A stretch of 58,363 nucleotides of DNA from Selenomonadales bacterium (GCA_018335585.1 JAGXRZ010000044.1:1-58363), one strand, 5' to 3'. Numbered from the stretch's first letter, positions 40,363-49,124 are shown. Notes: generated by a model from the sequence alone, not told the origin. Program-made: numbers and translations.

Positions 40363-42695
40363 TAAGCCTCCTCGCCGGAACGGATGAACACTCGTTGCGG
40401 ACCATATAGCGGCAGGTTCTTCTTACCGGTTTTGTTGCCGGTGAACTTCACCCAGCCCCCGATTTTATTGAGAATCTCCTCGATCTCGTAAGAATCGCCC
40501 TTCTTGAGAGCTTCGCGGTTCTTGCCGAAGCACTCGCACCAGATCTCCATAATACAGACCTGCTCCCGGCGCAGAGTCCCCGTGCGGCTTTCACCACCGA
40601 ACTCGCTGCCGTCAAGAAAGTTGCGGCGGGCATATAAGTCCAGCTTGTCCCACCCGTCGGGCAAGAGGGTGTCGAGATATTCGGCCACCAGGCCTTCCCG
40701 GTCATCTCCCTCCATAGCGTCGCGCTGTTGTGTAATGGCTTCCTCCGCGAGGCTGCCTTTGAGAAACAGTTCCTCTCCCTCGTTGTAGCGCTCGATCGCT
40801 TCAGCCCATACTTGGTCAACCTCTGTCAGCTCCCATGCCTGGTATTTGCCCTGACCTACAACTCGCACTGGCCAGAACCGGCGGTTTCCCGTGATATCGC
40901 GCAGGAAGCCGCCGTCGCTGTTGGTGGTGCCAACAATGATGCAGGAGCGGGGGTGGCTCTCCACAACAACACCGTAGGACTGCCGGTACTTGTCATCGGT
41001 ACGCGTTATGAAGGATTTCACCGTCTCCACGTCTACCTTTTTGATGCCTGCCAGTTCGCCAAGCTCCAGTATCCAATACCCCTGCAGCTTCTCCGGCGCG
41101 GTCTTGTCTTTCATGTCCGAGATGGCGAGGGAGTCAGAATACCACTGGCCGCCCAGCCGGGCAAAGAGTGTGGACTTGCCGATGCCCTGGGCACCGTTTA
41201 GCACGAGGATGGAGTCAAACTTCACTCCCGGCTGGTAGATACGCGCCACCGCCGCCACCAGTGTCTTGCGGGTAACAGCCCGCACATAAGGTGTATCTTC
41301 AGCGCCAAGATAGTCGATGAGTAGAGTATCTAGTCGTTCTATACCATCCCATGACAGCCCGCCGAGGTACTCCTTAACCGGGTGGTAGAGGCGCTCGACA
41401 GAAACAACCCCAAGCAACGCATCTTTGAACTTGGTCGGCGACCAGATGCCATAGGTGCGCTCGAAGTATAGCTTCGCGCAGGCCAGGTCAGTATCGCTCC
41501 AGCCGGGCTTAACCTGTGGCCAGGGGAGCTCCCCGATAACATCGATCATGTTCTTAAACTGGTTAAAGACGATAGGCTGCAGATTTGGGTCAAAGCGCAT
41601 GATGGTGGAGATATTGGTGAGTGTGTCTTTCACCTCACCTGTCTTGTCTAGCTCAAGCTGACTCTGCCAGTTGTCCTCATTGGTGAAGTCCGCTTCAGCC
41701 TGCGCCCGGCGTTCCTCGGCTAGTTTCGCCCTGACCTGCTCATCTTTAACTGCAAAGTCCGACATGGCTTTGAATGACGCCTTCTCGTCGAGGTCACTGA
41801 ACTTATGCAGGCGCACTAGGTCAAAAGCGTTGAGCAGCTTGCCACAGACCGGGTCGGTGGCGTGATGGCTATAGGCAAACTTGCCGTCGTAGATAACTAC
41901 ACCTGCGGAACTGTCGGCGGGGATGTAATCGTAGCGGCCTGCCATAGCGGAAGGTTCGTACACTCCTGAGAGAAAAGCTTCAATGGCCGCCTCAATGGAG
42001 TAGGCCTTGCAGAACGCTCCCACAACACCATCTTTAGCAAGGGGGTCCTGTTGCTGTTTTAGTCGGCGCTCCAGTACCTCAGACTGCCGTTTTGATGTGG
42101 GCCACATGGCTGTATCCCGCCAGTCTGCATATTTGGAGAGGTACACGTCGGGGTCGAGCAGCTCGCCGTCTTTCTCGTGGAACACGTACTCTCCGTCAGA
42201 GGAGGTGGATGGCCAGTACATCAGCCGCGAGGGCTCATACGTTGTGTCATCGAACAGGTCAATGCCTATTTCCTTGGCCACCATTCGTCCCAGAGCTGGG
42301 TACTCATCCTCGCTTACCTCACGGGCCAGGGGGACAACCAACCGCAGGCGCGGCGCTTCCGGCGTGCTTTTGTGGGTGGAATAGGCGCAGCAGGTCCAGT
42401 CGTAGAGAGCCTCTATCTGCTCCCAAATGTCAGGGGTGGCATAGTCCATGTCCAATGTAAGCATGGACCGGCAAAGGACATACCCATTGCCCCGCTTGCC
42501 CTCCCGCAGTGCACCCCCCACAAAGCCGCCGATGTCCTTAATACTGTCCTGCTGCGCTTTGCTCATTTTGCGATACTCGGACACTGTCTCAGTGGTACGC
42601 TTCGTCGTGCGAACGGCGTTCTTGAAATCTGCCCAGGAAATGTCCTTGTTCTTCCACCGCTTGTCCATGCGGCTGTTACCGACGGCTATCTTCAT
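40362..42695 (-). CDS. VirE/VapE family primase-helicase
   Basis: A 777-residue replication protein. The N-terminal half holds a primase-like region (SMLTLDMDYATPDIWEQIEA) and the C-terminal half a P-loop ATPase of the virulence-associated E family: VLNGAQGIGKSTLFARLGG, then YWILELGELAGIKKVDVE and RRFWPVRV. It is the main replication initiator/helicase of many Firmicutes phages. AAGGAGGTTGCGCGGG supports the start at 42695; the end of the gene supplies the ribosome site for the small ORF at 40357. Confidence 0.93.
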   Translation of the reverse strand: MKIAVGNSRMDKRWKNKDISWADFKNAVRTTKRTTETVSEYRKMSKAQQDSIKDIGGFVGGALREGKRGNGYVLCRSMLTLDMDYATPDIWEQIEALYDWTCCAYSTHKSTPEAPRLRLVVPLAREVSEDEYPALGRMVAKEIGIDLFDDTTYEPSRLMYWPSTSSDGEYVFHEKDGELLDPDVYLSKYADWRDTAMWPTSKRQSEVLERRLKQQQDPLAKDGVVGAFCKAYSIEAAIEAFLSGVYEPSAMAGRYDYIPADSSAGVVIYDGKFAYSHHATDPVCGKLLNAFDLVRLHKFSDLDEKASFKAMSDFAVKDEQVRAKLAEERRAQAEADFTNEDNWQSQLELDKTGEVKDTLTNISTIMRFDPNLQPIVFNQFKNMIDVIGELPWPQVKPGWSDTDLACAKLYFERTYGIWSPTKFKDALLGVVSVERLYHPVKEYLGGLSWDGIERLDTLLIDYLGAEDTPYVRAVTRKTLVAAVARIYQPGVKFDSILVLNGAQGIGKSTLFARLGGQWYSDSLAISDMKDKTAPEKLQGYWILELGELAGIKKVDVETVKSFITRTDDKYRQSYGVVVESHPRSCIIVGTTNSDGGFLRDITGNRRFWPVRVVGQGKYQAWELTEVDQVWAEAIERYNEGEELFLKGSLAEEAITQQRDAMEGDDREGLVAEYLDTLLPDGWDKLDLYARRNFLDGSEFGGESRTGTLRREQVCIMEIWCECFGKNREALKKGDSYEIEEILNKIGGWVKFTGNKTGKKNLPLYGPQRVFIRSGEEA

Positions 42696-43116
42696 CCCGC
42701 GCAACCTCCTTGCATCTCTCAGTGAAGTACCGGACCGGAATCCCCAGGCTCTCGGCCTTGGAGATCTCCTGCGCCATCCCAGATGAAATCTTGCCGCCAA
42801 ACACCCACAGAGCGTCGCACTTTGTCAGGAGAACCAGCGCACAGGATAACCCGAGTTCACGGCTCTCTTTATCTTCCTCGTCCAGAAACTGTGGGAAGTG
42901 GAGGTGCGGTGCGAGGGGAACGCACCCCTCGCTGATCGCAAACCGGCAGTAACCGCGGGCACGGCTAATGTTATAGTCAGTGTCGCCAGCAAAAGGCGAG
43001 CAAATGTAGACCAGCGAGCGACGCTCTTTTGCTTTAGCCTTTTCCTCAGATACCACTCTTGCTAGAGCTTTTGCGGCAGTGGGCTCGGGGTAGCCTTTGC
43101 TGTTACGCCAGTCCAT
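42676..43116 (-). CDS. DUF4406 / nucleoside deoxyribosyltransferase-like protein
   Basis: A 146-residue protein. VYICSPFAGDTDYNISRA and LLTKCDALWVFGG are typical of the DUF4406 group in the deoxyribosyltransferase superfamily. It may act on nucleotides but activity is unproven. It overlaps the VirE start by 20 bases and the antirepressor stop by 14. Confidence 0.85.
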   Translation of the reverse strand: MDWRNSKGYPEPTAAKALARVVSEEKAKAKERRSLVYICSPFAGDTDYNISRARGYCRFAISEGCVPLAPHLHFPQFLDEEDKESRELGLSCALVLLTKCDALWVFGGKISSGMAQEISKAESLGIPVRYFTERCKEVARDEDSRR

Positions 43117-43885
43117 GGCCGTTCTTCTTTGCGCCCAGAAAGTAGTTGATAAAGTACTGCTGCCCTTTGCCCGTCACCTTTGTCGTCTTAGAAATGGTGA
43201 CATGACCATCGGAATGAGTAATGGCCGTTTCCTTGACCTTAAACAGCCCAAGCTCCATAGCCTTCTGTGTCGGGGCATTGTAATCGGTACCCTTCCGCTT
43301 AATTAAAAAGCCGTCCTGTCGGAGCCTTTCAAACAAGCGGTTCTGACCGATGTCGACACCGTTGCCCTTGAGGATTTTGGCCAGCTCACCGATGAGGATG
43401 GTCCCTTCAGAAACCGATACGGCATCAGCAAAGATTACCTTTGGTTTGTTCTCTGCTGCCTGAACCTGGAGCTGCTCTTTTGCCTGGCGTTCCGCCTTGA
43501 GAGTGGTTAAGAGCATAATCCAGGAGTCGGGGTCATTCATGATTTCTTCCAGTTTGGAGGTTGTGACGTAAGCACCATGCTTTCGGATTTGCGGCAGAAC
43601 TTCGTGGGTGACCCAGCGTTTGAACTTCTTGGCTTCGGGCTTGCGGGAGAGCAGGATAACATTATAGAGCCCGCTCTCGCTAATCACTGTCAGTTCCTGT
43701 TTGCCGCCAAGGGTGTCAACAATACTTACATCCTTCTCGTCCTCGTCCAAGCGGTCAGCTACCATGCGACTGTTACTGAGTTCCAGCACATCACATACAT
43801 CCTTTAACACCCACCAGGGCTCGCCGTTCCTCTGAATAGTTCTGATCTCGTTCCCCTCGTAGGAGAATGCCTGTAGTTCGTTCAT
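43103..43885 (-). CDS. phage antirepressor (BRO-N plus KilAC)
   Basis: A 260-residue protein. Residues 1-110 are a BRO-N domain (FSYEGNEIRTIQRNGEPWWV; ELTVISESGLYNVILLSRK; RWVTHEVLPQIRKHGAYV). The C-terminal part is KilAC-like (GTILIGELAKILKGNGVDIG, then FERLRQDGFL). Antirepressors inactivate a phage repressor during induction. The conserved intergenic element at 43921-43962 lies just upstream. No cognate repressor is evident. Confidence 0.92.
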   Translation of the reverse strand: MNELQAFSYEGNEIRTIQRNGEPWWVLKDVCDVLELSNSRMVADRLDEDEKDVSIVDTLGGKQELTVISESGLYNVILLSRKPEAKKFKRWVTHEVLPQIRKHGAYVTTSKLEEIMNDPDSWIMLLTTLKAERQAKEQLQVQAAENKPKVIFADAVSVSEGTILIGELAKILKGNGVDIGQNRLFERLRQDGFLIKRKGTDYNAPTQKAMELGLFKVKETAITHSDGHVTISKTTKVTGKGQQYFINYFLGAKKNGHGLA

Positions 43886-43920
43886 GTGGCTCGTCCTTTC
43901 CGAAGGCTCAGTTTGCTGTG

Positions 43921-43962
43921 GCCTTCACTATACAGCCAGGGGGAAGGACGCATTCGGACGGT
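43921..43962 (-). promoter_or_regulatory. conserved phage element, copy B
   Basis: ACCGTCCG, 28 bases, GAAGGC on the minus strand, with GGCTGTATAGT in between. It lies 36 bases before the antirepressor start in the only gap of this part of the early block, just after the polymerase stop. Confidence 0.75.
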
Positions 43963-43978
43963 CTGAAGAAAAAAGTCC

Positions 43979-45913
43979 TCAATCTTTTTTATAAAATGGG
44001 CACACGAAGCCTTCGGCACGAAGCAGCAGCCCCTCCGCCCAAGACGGGGTTTCGGCCATATGGCGGCAGACATCGTCTGGAGACACCTCCGGAGGCGCTT
44101 CTATAACCACCTCATCGTGAACGCTCATGACGATGGAAAACCCCGCTGCGTCAAGTCGCCGCATGGCATGGCAAAGGATATCCCGGGAAATTGCCTGCAC
44201 AATGTTCTCCACGAACTTGGGGCCATAGCTTTCGATGCGCTCCCACTTCTTGCTGATGCCTACTCCCTCATAGGTAACCGCCTCACCGCCAAAGCGGTTC
44301 TGCCCGATCTTCGGTTTCACATAGGCCAGCCGCCTGCCGGAGGGCAGCACAATAAAGAGCATGCCGCTTCTGTACTCAAACCGGATGCCGTGGGTTTGTG
44401 TGTTGGTTCGCTCATTGACCGCGGTCATCGCCGCCTTGTCAACATCCCACCAGAGCCTCACGATTTTGGGATTGGCGCTTCTCCACGCATTCACCAGCGG
44501 TTGCAGCTCATGCTCGGCTAACCCCATCTCCAGGGCGCCCATAGCTTTCAGAGCTCCGACTGAGCCGCCATAGCCAAGCGCCAACTCCGCGATTTTACCT
44601 TTTTGCCTGAGCGGGCTTCCCTTGGTTATTTCCTCAATAGGGACTTGGAACATCTGGCTTGCCGACGCCTCATAAATCTTGCCGTGAGTGGCAAACACCT
44701 CGTTACGCCATGTCTCGCCCGCCAGCCATGCGATAACGCGGGCTTCAATGGCAGAGAAGTCGGCTACGATGAACTTATAGCCTGGCCGGGGCACAAATGC
44801 TGTCCGTATAAGCTCCGACAGAACAAGGGGAACGGAATCATAGAGCGCATCTAGCATCTCGAAACTGCCGCTTTTTACAAGGTTTCGAGCCTCGGCCAAA
44901 TCCGGCAGATGGTTCTGGGGCAGGTTTTGCACTTGAATCAGCCTGCCAGCCCAGCGCCCGGTTCGGTTCGCGCCATAGAACTGCAAGAGCCCCCTGGCCC
45001 GGCCATCGTTACCGACAACGTTGCCCATTGTCGTGTATTTCTTCACACTGCTCTTAGCGAGTGACTGCCGCAGCTCCAACACTTGCTTGAGGTCATGTGG
45101 CGCAGATTTGAGCATCTCCTTGACTGCCGCTTTGTCCAGGGTATCGGTTTCCATCCCGTGCTCCGCAAGCCATGCCTTCATCTGAGCAATCGAGTTGGGG
45201 TTGTCCAGCGTAGTTAGCTTCATCATCTGCTTGGTTAGCTCAGCCCGCGACCGCTCATCAAAGCGGATTGCTTGTGCGACCAGATCCAAGTCCAGCTGGA
45301 TGCCCCGGTCGTTGATATACTGGTCGAGAATGTAGGTTAGCCACTCGTCCTCCGGTACGGGGAACTTATGGAGCCGTGCCTGAATTGCCTGTTCTGTCTC
45401 CACGTCGCGGACGTTGTAAGCTCTAAACTGCTCCCATTTGTCCGGCGCATCGGAGGGAAGGTTGCGTGTCCGGCCACCGTTTGCCTTCGTGGGTTTACAG
45501 GGGACGGAGAAATATCTGATGAGGTCTTTACCTTCCTTGAGCTTCTGCTTCTCCAGCCCCAGCACTGCGCCCGTACCCTCCAAAGATAGCGGAAGGCCCA
45601 GATACGCCGCCCACACCATGGTGCAGCGCCATGATTCGGGCCTGAGCCAGTGGCCTAAATATCTTGACAGGCAGACCCGCTCAAACTGCGCGTTAAAGGC
45701 CCACTTAGTTACGCTTTCATCTACCAGAGCCTTCTCTATTTCACGGGGCAGTTTTTCTCCGCCCACTATGTCGACTACATGCACATTGCCTCCATCAGCG
45801 GAGTAGCTGAACAGCAGAATCTCAAAATTGGGGGATTCGGCGTACTTGTAGACGCCGCACTTCGACAGGTCACGGTCGCTAAATGTTTCAATATCCACAC
45901 TGAGATGTTTCAT
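43979..45913 (-). CDS. DNA polymerase I-type phage DNA polymerase (family A)
   Basis: A 644-residue polymerase. The N-terminal 3'-5' exonuclease has LSVDIETFSDRDL (Exo I). The palm has FIVADFSAIEARVIAWLAGE (motif A), a following KGSPLRQKGKIAELALGYGG helix (motif B area) and VMSVHDEVVIEAPP (motif C). No 5'-3' nuclease domain. It replicates the phage genome with the VirE protein and DUF2815. GGAGGGTTT precedes the ATG at 45913. Confidence 0.95.
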   Translation of the reverse strand: MKHLSVDIETFSDRDLSKCGVYKYAESPNFEILLFSYSADGGNVHVVDIVGGEKLPREIEKALVDESVTKWAFNAQFERVCLSRYLGHWLRPESWRCTMVWAAYLGLPLSLEGTGAVLGLEKQKLKEGKDLIRYFSVPCKPTKANGGRTRNLPSDAPDKWEQFRAYNVRDVETEQAIQARLHKFPVPEDEWLTYILDQYINDRGIQLDLDLVAQAIRFDERSRAELTKQMMKLTTLDNPNSIAQMKAWLAEHGMETDTLDKAAVKEMLKSAPHDLKQVLELRQSLAKSSVKKYTTMGNVVGNDGRARGLLQFYGANRTGRWAGRLIQVQNLPQNHLPDLAEARNLVKSGSFEMLDALYDSVPLVLSELIRTAFVPRPGYKFIVADFSAIEARVIAWLAGETWRNEVFATHGKIYEASASQMFQVPIEEITKGSPLRQKGKIAELALGYGGSVGALKAMGALEMGLAEHELQPLVNAWRSANPKIVRLWWDVDKAAMTAVNERTNTQTHGIRFEYRSGMLFIVLPSGRRLAYVKPKIGQNRFGGEAVTYEGVGISKKWERIESYGPKFVENIVQAISRDILCHAMRRLDAAGFSIVMSVHDEVVIEAPPEVSPDDVCRHMAETPSWAEGLLLRAEGFVCPFYKKD

Positions 45914-45975
45914 AAACCCTCCATATCTGAGCAGGGCGGCAAGTTTTCTCGCCGCCCTGCTCACCGTATATGTCA

Positions 45976-46557
45976 TTAGCCGAGGAAGTCGTCTCCATCG
46001 CTGTCAGTTGTGAAGTCATCCGCTGCGCTGGCCCGGCCGCCCAACGGCTCACCGTCACGGACTTTCTGGATGTTACCCAGTCCGCAGGCAACACCGCGGT
46101 TGCCGTTAGAGTTAAACGCATAGAAGTTCACGCTTACTCTCGCATAGACCCCGGAGTAGACCTCAGAACGGCTCATGATGGGGTTCAGGGACTTGTCCAC
46201 GATCTCTGGCGCAGAGTTGCTGTTGGCGTTCACGAAGTAGCTGTCGGCATAGGCCTCATCGTCCGGGCGGTCAATATCGCCGTCCCGCAGCGGCAGTTTC
46301 AAGGCGGACTTGCTCGGGATCTTGCCCCCAAACTTGCCGCGCCCTTCCTCGATGGCGGCGTCTACAGCGGCGTTGATGGCCGCGAGGGTCTTGGTGTCGC
46401 TCTTGGGGATGATTAGGCTGACGCTGTACTTGGGCGTTCCGCCGTTGATGCTCTTGGGTTCGTGGACATTGGCATAACTGAGGCGGACGACCCCGGTGAC
46501 CACCTTTGTGGGATTCTTGGCGGGACTCGGATTAATACGGGTTGCGTTGTTTGACAT
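45976..46557 (-). CDS. DUF2815 family ssDNA-binding-like protein
   Basis: A 193-residue protein. VVRLSYANVHEPKSINGG, YSVSLIIPKSDTKTL and FDVNA-type NANSNSAPEIVDK with a C-terminal acidic tail (DDFTTDSDGDDFLG) match DUF2815. The acidic C-terminus is typical of single-strand binding proteins. It lies upstream of the polymerase, in the usual order. AAGGAGGAGAAGTAACC precedes the ATG. Confidence 0.92.
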   Translation of the reverse strand: MSNNATRINPSPAKNPTKVVTGVVRLSYANVHEPKSINGGTPKYSVSLIIPKSDTKTLAAINAAVDAAIEEGRGKFGGKIPSKSALKLPLRDGDIDRPDDEAYADSYFVNANSNSAPEIVDKSLNPIMSRSEVYSGVYARVSVNFYAFNSNGNRGVACGLGNIQKVRDGEPLGGRASAADDFTTDSDGDDFLG

Positions 46558-46559
46558 GG

Positions 46560-47696
46560 TTACTTCTCCTCCTTAAATTCATCTATAGCAGATGTGTTGA
46601 TTGCTTGACGCTTGTCCGATAGCGGGACCAGAGTTGGCTTACCAGGCGGCTTTTCAATTAGGCCGCCGAGTAAAGCCTGAAAGTTGTCTCTGCCCATAAG
46701 CCGCTCCATCTCGGTGAGTGTGATCAGGCTCTGGCGGTAGATATCACGGTAGCCTGCACCTCTTGCGGCTTCGGCCACTGCTTCCTCGTTAGCGTATTTG
46801 CGGTTGGAGCGTCCCTCCACCAGCTTGAAACCCGGCCACTCCTTGCCGTGCCTGACCGCTGCCTCCAGAGCATATGCCTTGATGTCGCTCGCCCAGGATA
46901 TAAGGTCATCCAGTTTGGCGAGGATTTCTTCAATCTCTCCGTCCGAGAGTAGCGGTGGCAGTGCAAACTCAAACCGGGCAAGGCTAAGGTTGTCCTCCGC
47001 CCGCGCGCGGCACTTCACCGCCGCACGGCAGAACCGGCACCACTCGCCGGGGACGCACTCTCCCGAGCCTTCGAAGGCAAGGCTGGCAATGGGCTTGAGG
47101 ACCTCGTCGGCCCACTGATAGAGGGACTCCTTGTCCATGGTAAAGGTACTGACATTCTCACGCCGTGGCTGATAGATGGTCATAGACACTGAGGTGATAT
47201 CGTAGATGCCGTCGAAGAGCTCGAGGGCACCAAGGGCATATAGCATCATCTGCGGGTTGCTCTCTGCGCTGACCAAAATACCCTGACCATACTTGAAGTC
47301 CACGATGTGAAGCGTCCTATCGGAAATAATTACACAGTCGCCCGTGCCAAATCCGTCAGGTACGTACTTTGAGAAGTCCAGGCGTTGCTCTATAAGCACT
47401 ACTGGGTCAGCGCAGTCCTGCTTTATCAGGGCGATCAGTTCCTGGATAAACTCCACATAGCCATCTGTGTAAACGTCCATCTCGTCGGAATCGTACTTGG
47501 AGACGGGCTTTCTTGAGCGCCGTTTGAGGGCCTTACGCAGCTTGTGTTCTGCCAGTGCATGAGCGGATGTGCCTTCGGCGGCAGCTTCTCCGCTGTTGTC
47601 CTCAAACTCCCGCTCCAGCCGCGCTGACGGTGGACAGTTCATCCAGCGATGGGCACCTGAAGCCGAGAGCAGTGCATGCTGCTTCTCCGCACTCAT
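46560..47696 (-). CDS. DUF2800 family PD-(D/E)XK exonuclease-like protein
   Basis: A 378-residue protein of the DUF2800 group, related to RecB/Cas4-like nucleases. HALLSASGAHRWMNCPPSAR marks the start; the core has DCVIISDRTLHIVDFKYGQG with the catalytic D and D-x-K; a cysteine cluster (CVPGEWCRFC with AAVKCRAR) suggests a bound iron-sulfur cluster. It probably processes DNA ends in recombination-linked replication with DUF2815. Confidence 0.92.
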   Translation of the reverse strand: MSAEKQHALLSASGAHRWMNCPPSARLEREFEDNSGEAAAEGTSAHALAEHKLRKALKRRSRKPVSKYDSDEMDVYTDGYVEFIQELIALIKQDCADPVVLIEQRLDFSKYVPDGFGTGDCVIISDRTLHIVDFKYGQGILVSAESNPQMMLYALGALELFDGIYDITSVSMTIYQPRRENVSTFTMDKESLYQWADEVLKPIASLAFEGSGECVPGEWCRFCRAAVKCRARAEDNLSLARFEFALPPLLSDGEIEEILAKLDDLISWASDIKAYALEAAVRHGKEWPGFKLVEGRSNRKYANEEAVAEAARGAGYRDIYRQSLITLTEMERLMGRDNFQALLGGLIEKPPGKPTLVPLSDKRQAINTSAIDEFKEEK

Positions 47697-48013
47697 TTCA
47701 GGGCCTCTGCATCGGCCAGCAGCGCCGCGTAGTTTGCCGGATCAATCTGACTAAGTTTCGGCGCACCGTACTTTTCTAACAGTGACCTTACGTTTGCCGT
47801 GAACCCTAGCTGGCTCTTTTCGGCCAGTGCTGCCCGCACCTGCTCCAGCGTTACCGGCTTTGTCGCAGGCTTTGCTACCTGTGCCGTGGCTGTTTCCGGC
47901 AGGGCGCTTTCAACAGGCTCGTTTGCCGCCATTGCATCCGCAACCGCCTGTACACTATCTGCAAGGGAGCGCAGATTATTGACTACATCATGCAGCAGCT
48001 TAATCTTGCTCAA
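47693..48013 (-). CDS. conserved early phage protein, unknown function
   Basis: A 106-residue protein, probably starting at the TTG at 48013 with GGAAGGGGG upstream, overlapping the previous gene. The first half is helical (HDVVNNLRSLADSVQAVADA), followed by a Pro/Ala linker and a second helical part (LEQVRAALAEKSQLGFTANV). Homologues in clostridial phages carry misleading ribosomal-biogenesis names. The ORF itself is open from 48037. Confidence 0.75.
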   Translation of the reverse strand: MSKIKLLHDVVNNLRSLADSVQAVADAMAANEPVESALPETATAQVAKPATKPVTLEQVRAALAEKSQLGFTANVRSLLEKYGAPKLSQIDPANYAALLADAEALK

Positions 48014-48200
48014 GCTTTTCACCCCCTTCCTCAACAATGGACAGCTCTTTCACGCTGTTGCCGGGGATAATCACCGTCAATCTGCGCTGCTCGCCTAATA
48101 GAAGGCGCAGCAGCCTTTCCCGCAAGGTGACGTTGCGACAGCCGACAATCCCTCCGTCCTGGGGCTCCTTCGAAACACTGATTTTAAGCATGTGCTTCAT
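48000..48200 (-). CDS. small conserved early phage protein
   Basis: A 66-residue protein starting MKHMLKISVSKEPQDGG, with AAGGTGGCTCAC before the ATG. The segment CRNVTLRERLLRLLLGEQ is conserved in comparable phage early genes. It is the first gene after conserved element A and overlaps the next gene by 14 bases. Function unknown. Confidence 0.7.
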   Translation of the reverse strand: MKHMLKISVSKEPQDGGIVGCRNVTLRERLLRLLLGEQRRLTVIIPGNSVKELSIVEEGGEKLEQD

Positions 48201-48237
48201 GTGAGCCACCTTACCTTTCTGAAGGCTGATTTTGTGT

Positions 48238-48278
48238 GCCTTCACCCTATAGCACCTGCGGAGGGGAAAACGGACGGT
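48238..48278 (-). promoter_or_regulatory. conserved phage element, copy A
   Basis: ACCGTCCG, 27 bases, GAAGGC on the minus strand, with GGTGCTATAGGGT in between. It begins at the stop codon of the sigma-factor gene and ends 38 bases before the start of the replication block. Best-looking of the three copies; CTATAG resembles a -10. Confidence 0.75.
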
Positions 48279-48671
48279 CTATAGGAGAGATTTTCTAAGT
48301 CTGGCTATGGCACGGTTCACTGCATGGCGGATGGCCGATTCATCTTTCCCCTCAAGGGCGGCGAGGTCAGTATAGGACCAGCCTTCTAACACGCGTTTAC
48401 GAATTAGATCTTGCTGGCGTTCGGTCAGCTGCGACATGGCATGGCCGATTGTCTCGGAACTTATTAGTTCAGCAGGTAAGTCCGTACCATCAGAGAAGAA
48501 ACGCGCGTCCTCGTAATTGAAGGTGCTGAGTTGCGTGTGTCGGTCGGGTCGGCTGTTGCGCCGGTCGTTGCTCTTTTCCGCTTTCACGGACTCCAGATAG
48601 AAGACTCCGACCTCCTCGGATACTTCCAGTTCGATGATTTTGCCGTCTGCGTCTCGGTAGCTAATTCTCAT
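48279..48671 (-). CDS. small sigma-70 family phage sigma factor
   Basis: A 130-residue protein. The N-terminal half is beta/charged and poorly conserved (IELEVSEEVGVFYLESVKAE). The C-terminal half is a complete sigma region 4 HTH (LTERQQDLIRKRVLEGWSYT and a following recognition helix DESAIRHAVNRAIARLR). Region 2 is absent or minimal, so it may act as an activator rather than a full sigma. Its gene ends at element A. A terminator/attenuator precedes it. Confidence 0.85.
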   Translation of the reverse strand: MRISYRDADGKIIELEVSEEVGVFYLESVKAEKSNDRRNSRPDRHTQLSTFNYEDARFFSDGTDLPAELISSETIGHAMSQLTERQQDLIRKRVLEGWSYTDLAALEGKDESAIRHAVNRAIARLRKSLL

Positions 48672-48739
48672 GCTTTTTGACTCCTTTGGTTTTCAAATTT
48701 TGGCTTTGAAATCCGCAGGAGCCGCTTTTCATCCGCGAA

Positions 48740-48807
48740 AAGAAAAACGACAGGGCGATACCCTATAACGGGTATCCGCACTGTCGTCTAGCGCTCTCGC
48801 GGATTTC
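48740..48807 (-). terminator. terminator or attenuator ahead of the sigma gene
   Basis: The minus-strand stem ACGACAG...GATACCC with a small internal loop (arms 48787-48770 and 48763-48747) is followed by TTTTTCTTTTC. Just before it, ATCCGC (48803-48798) can pair instead with GCGGAT inside the 5' arm, giving an alternative hairpin. GCGGAT recurs twice downstream. Confidence 0.65.
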
Positions 48808-48833
48808 TATTCGATTTTTGGGAGAGGTCTTAG

Positions 48834-48992
48834 TTAAACAGCAGATTTGATACGTTCATGGGTGATGTTCAATGTACCGTTAGGATTTGATGTGATTCGG
48901 GTTATACAGTCTTTCTTTCGTATTTCAATTGTTCTCGCGTCTGCACTCATGTCACACACTCGCTTTTTGTCAAGGTTTTGGACTTCATGCAT
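48834..48992 (-). CDS. 52-residue early phage protein
   Basis: ATG at 48992 with AGGATGCCAGT upstream, stop TAA at 48834. The product begins MHEVQNLDKKRVCDMSADAR and contains TRITSNPNGTLNITHERI. Composition is natural; family not recognised. It overlaps a 19-codon frame upstream by 8 bases (ATGCATGA), so translation is coupled. It is the first substantial gene of the early operon. Confidence 0.65.
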   Translation of the reverse strand: MHEVQNLDKKRVCDMSADARTIEIRKKDCITRITSNPNGTLNITHERIKSAV

Positions 48993-49044
48993 ACTGGCAT
49001 CCTCCATCCACGGGAGTACAAGATGTCGTAACCTCCATACCCAT
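48985..49044 (-). CDS. 19-residue possible leader peptide
   Basis: A strong AAGGAGGAAGTAGCA site precedes an ATG at 49044; the frame ends with TGA at 48987-48985, inside the start of the 52-residue gene. The peptide is MGMEVTTSCTPVDGGCQYA. It may be a leader controlling its neighbour or a small protein in its own right. Its ribosome site is better than that of the gene it overlaps. Confidence 0.45.
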   Translation of the reverse strand: MGMEVTTSCTPVDGGCQYA

Positions 49045-49088
49045 TGCTACTTCCTCCTTTTTTTACCGTATTTAAGTTATTCCAAGTC

Positions 49089-49124
49089 CATAAAAAGAGC
49101 TGCTATTGGTTTCCCAATAACAGC
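49089..49124 (-). terminator. GAAA-tetraloop terminator upstream of the early operon
   Basis: GCTGTTATTGG-GAAA-CCAATAGCAGC on the minus strand is an 11-bp stem with one G-T pair, followed by TCTTTTTATGG. Outer arms (TATTCCAA / TTGGAATA, 49077-49142) enclose it. No minus-strand gene ends just before it in the window, so it would cut short leader transcripts coming from around 49130-49260. Confidence 0.65.
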
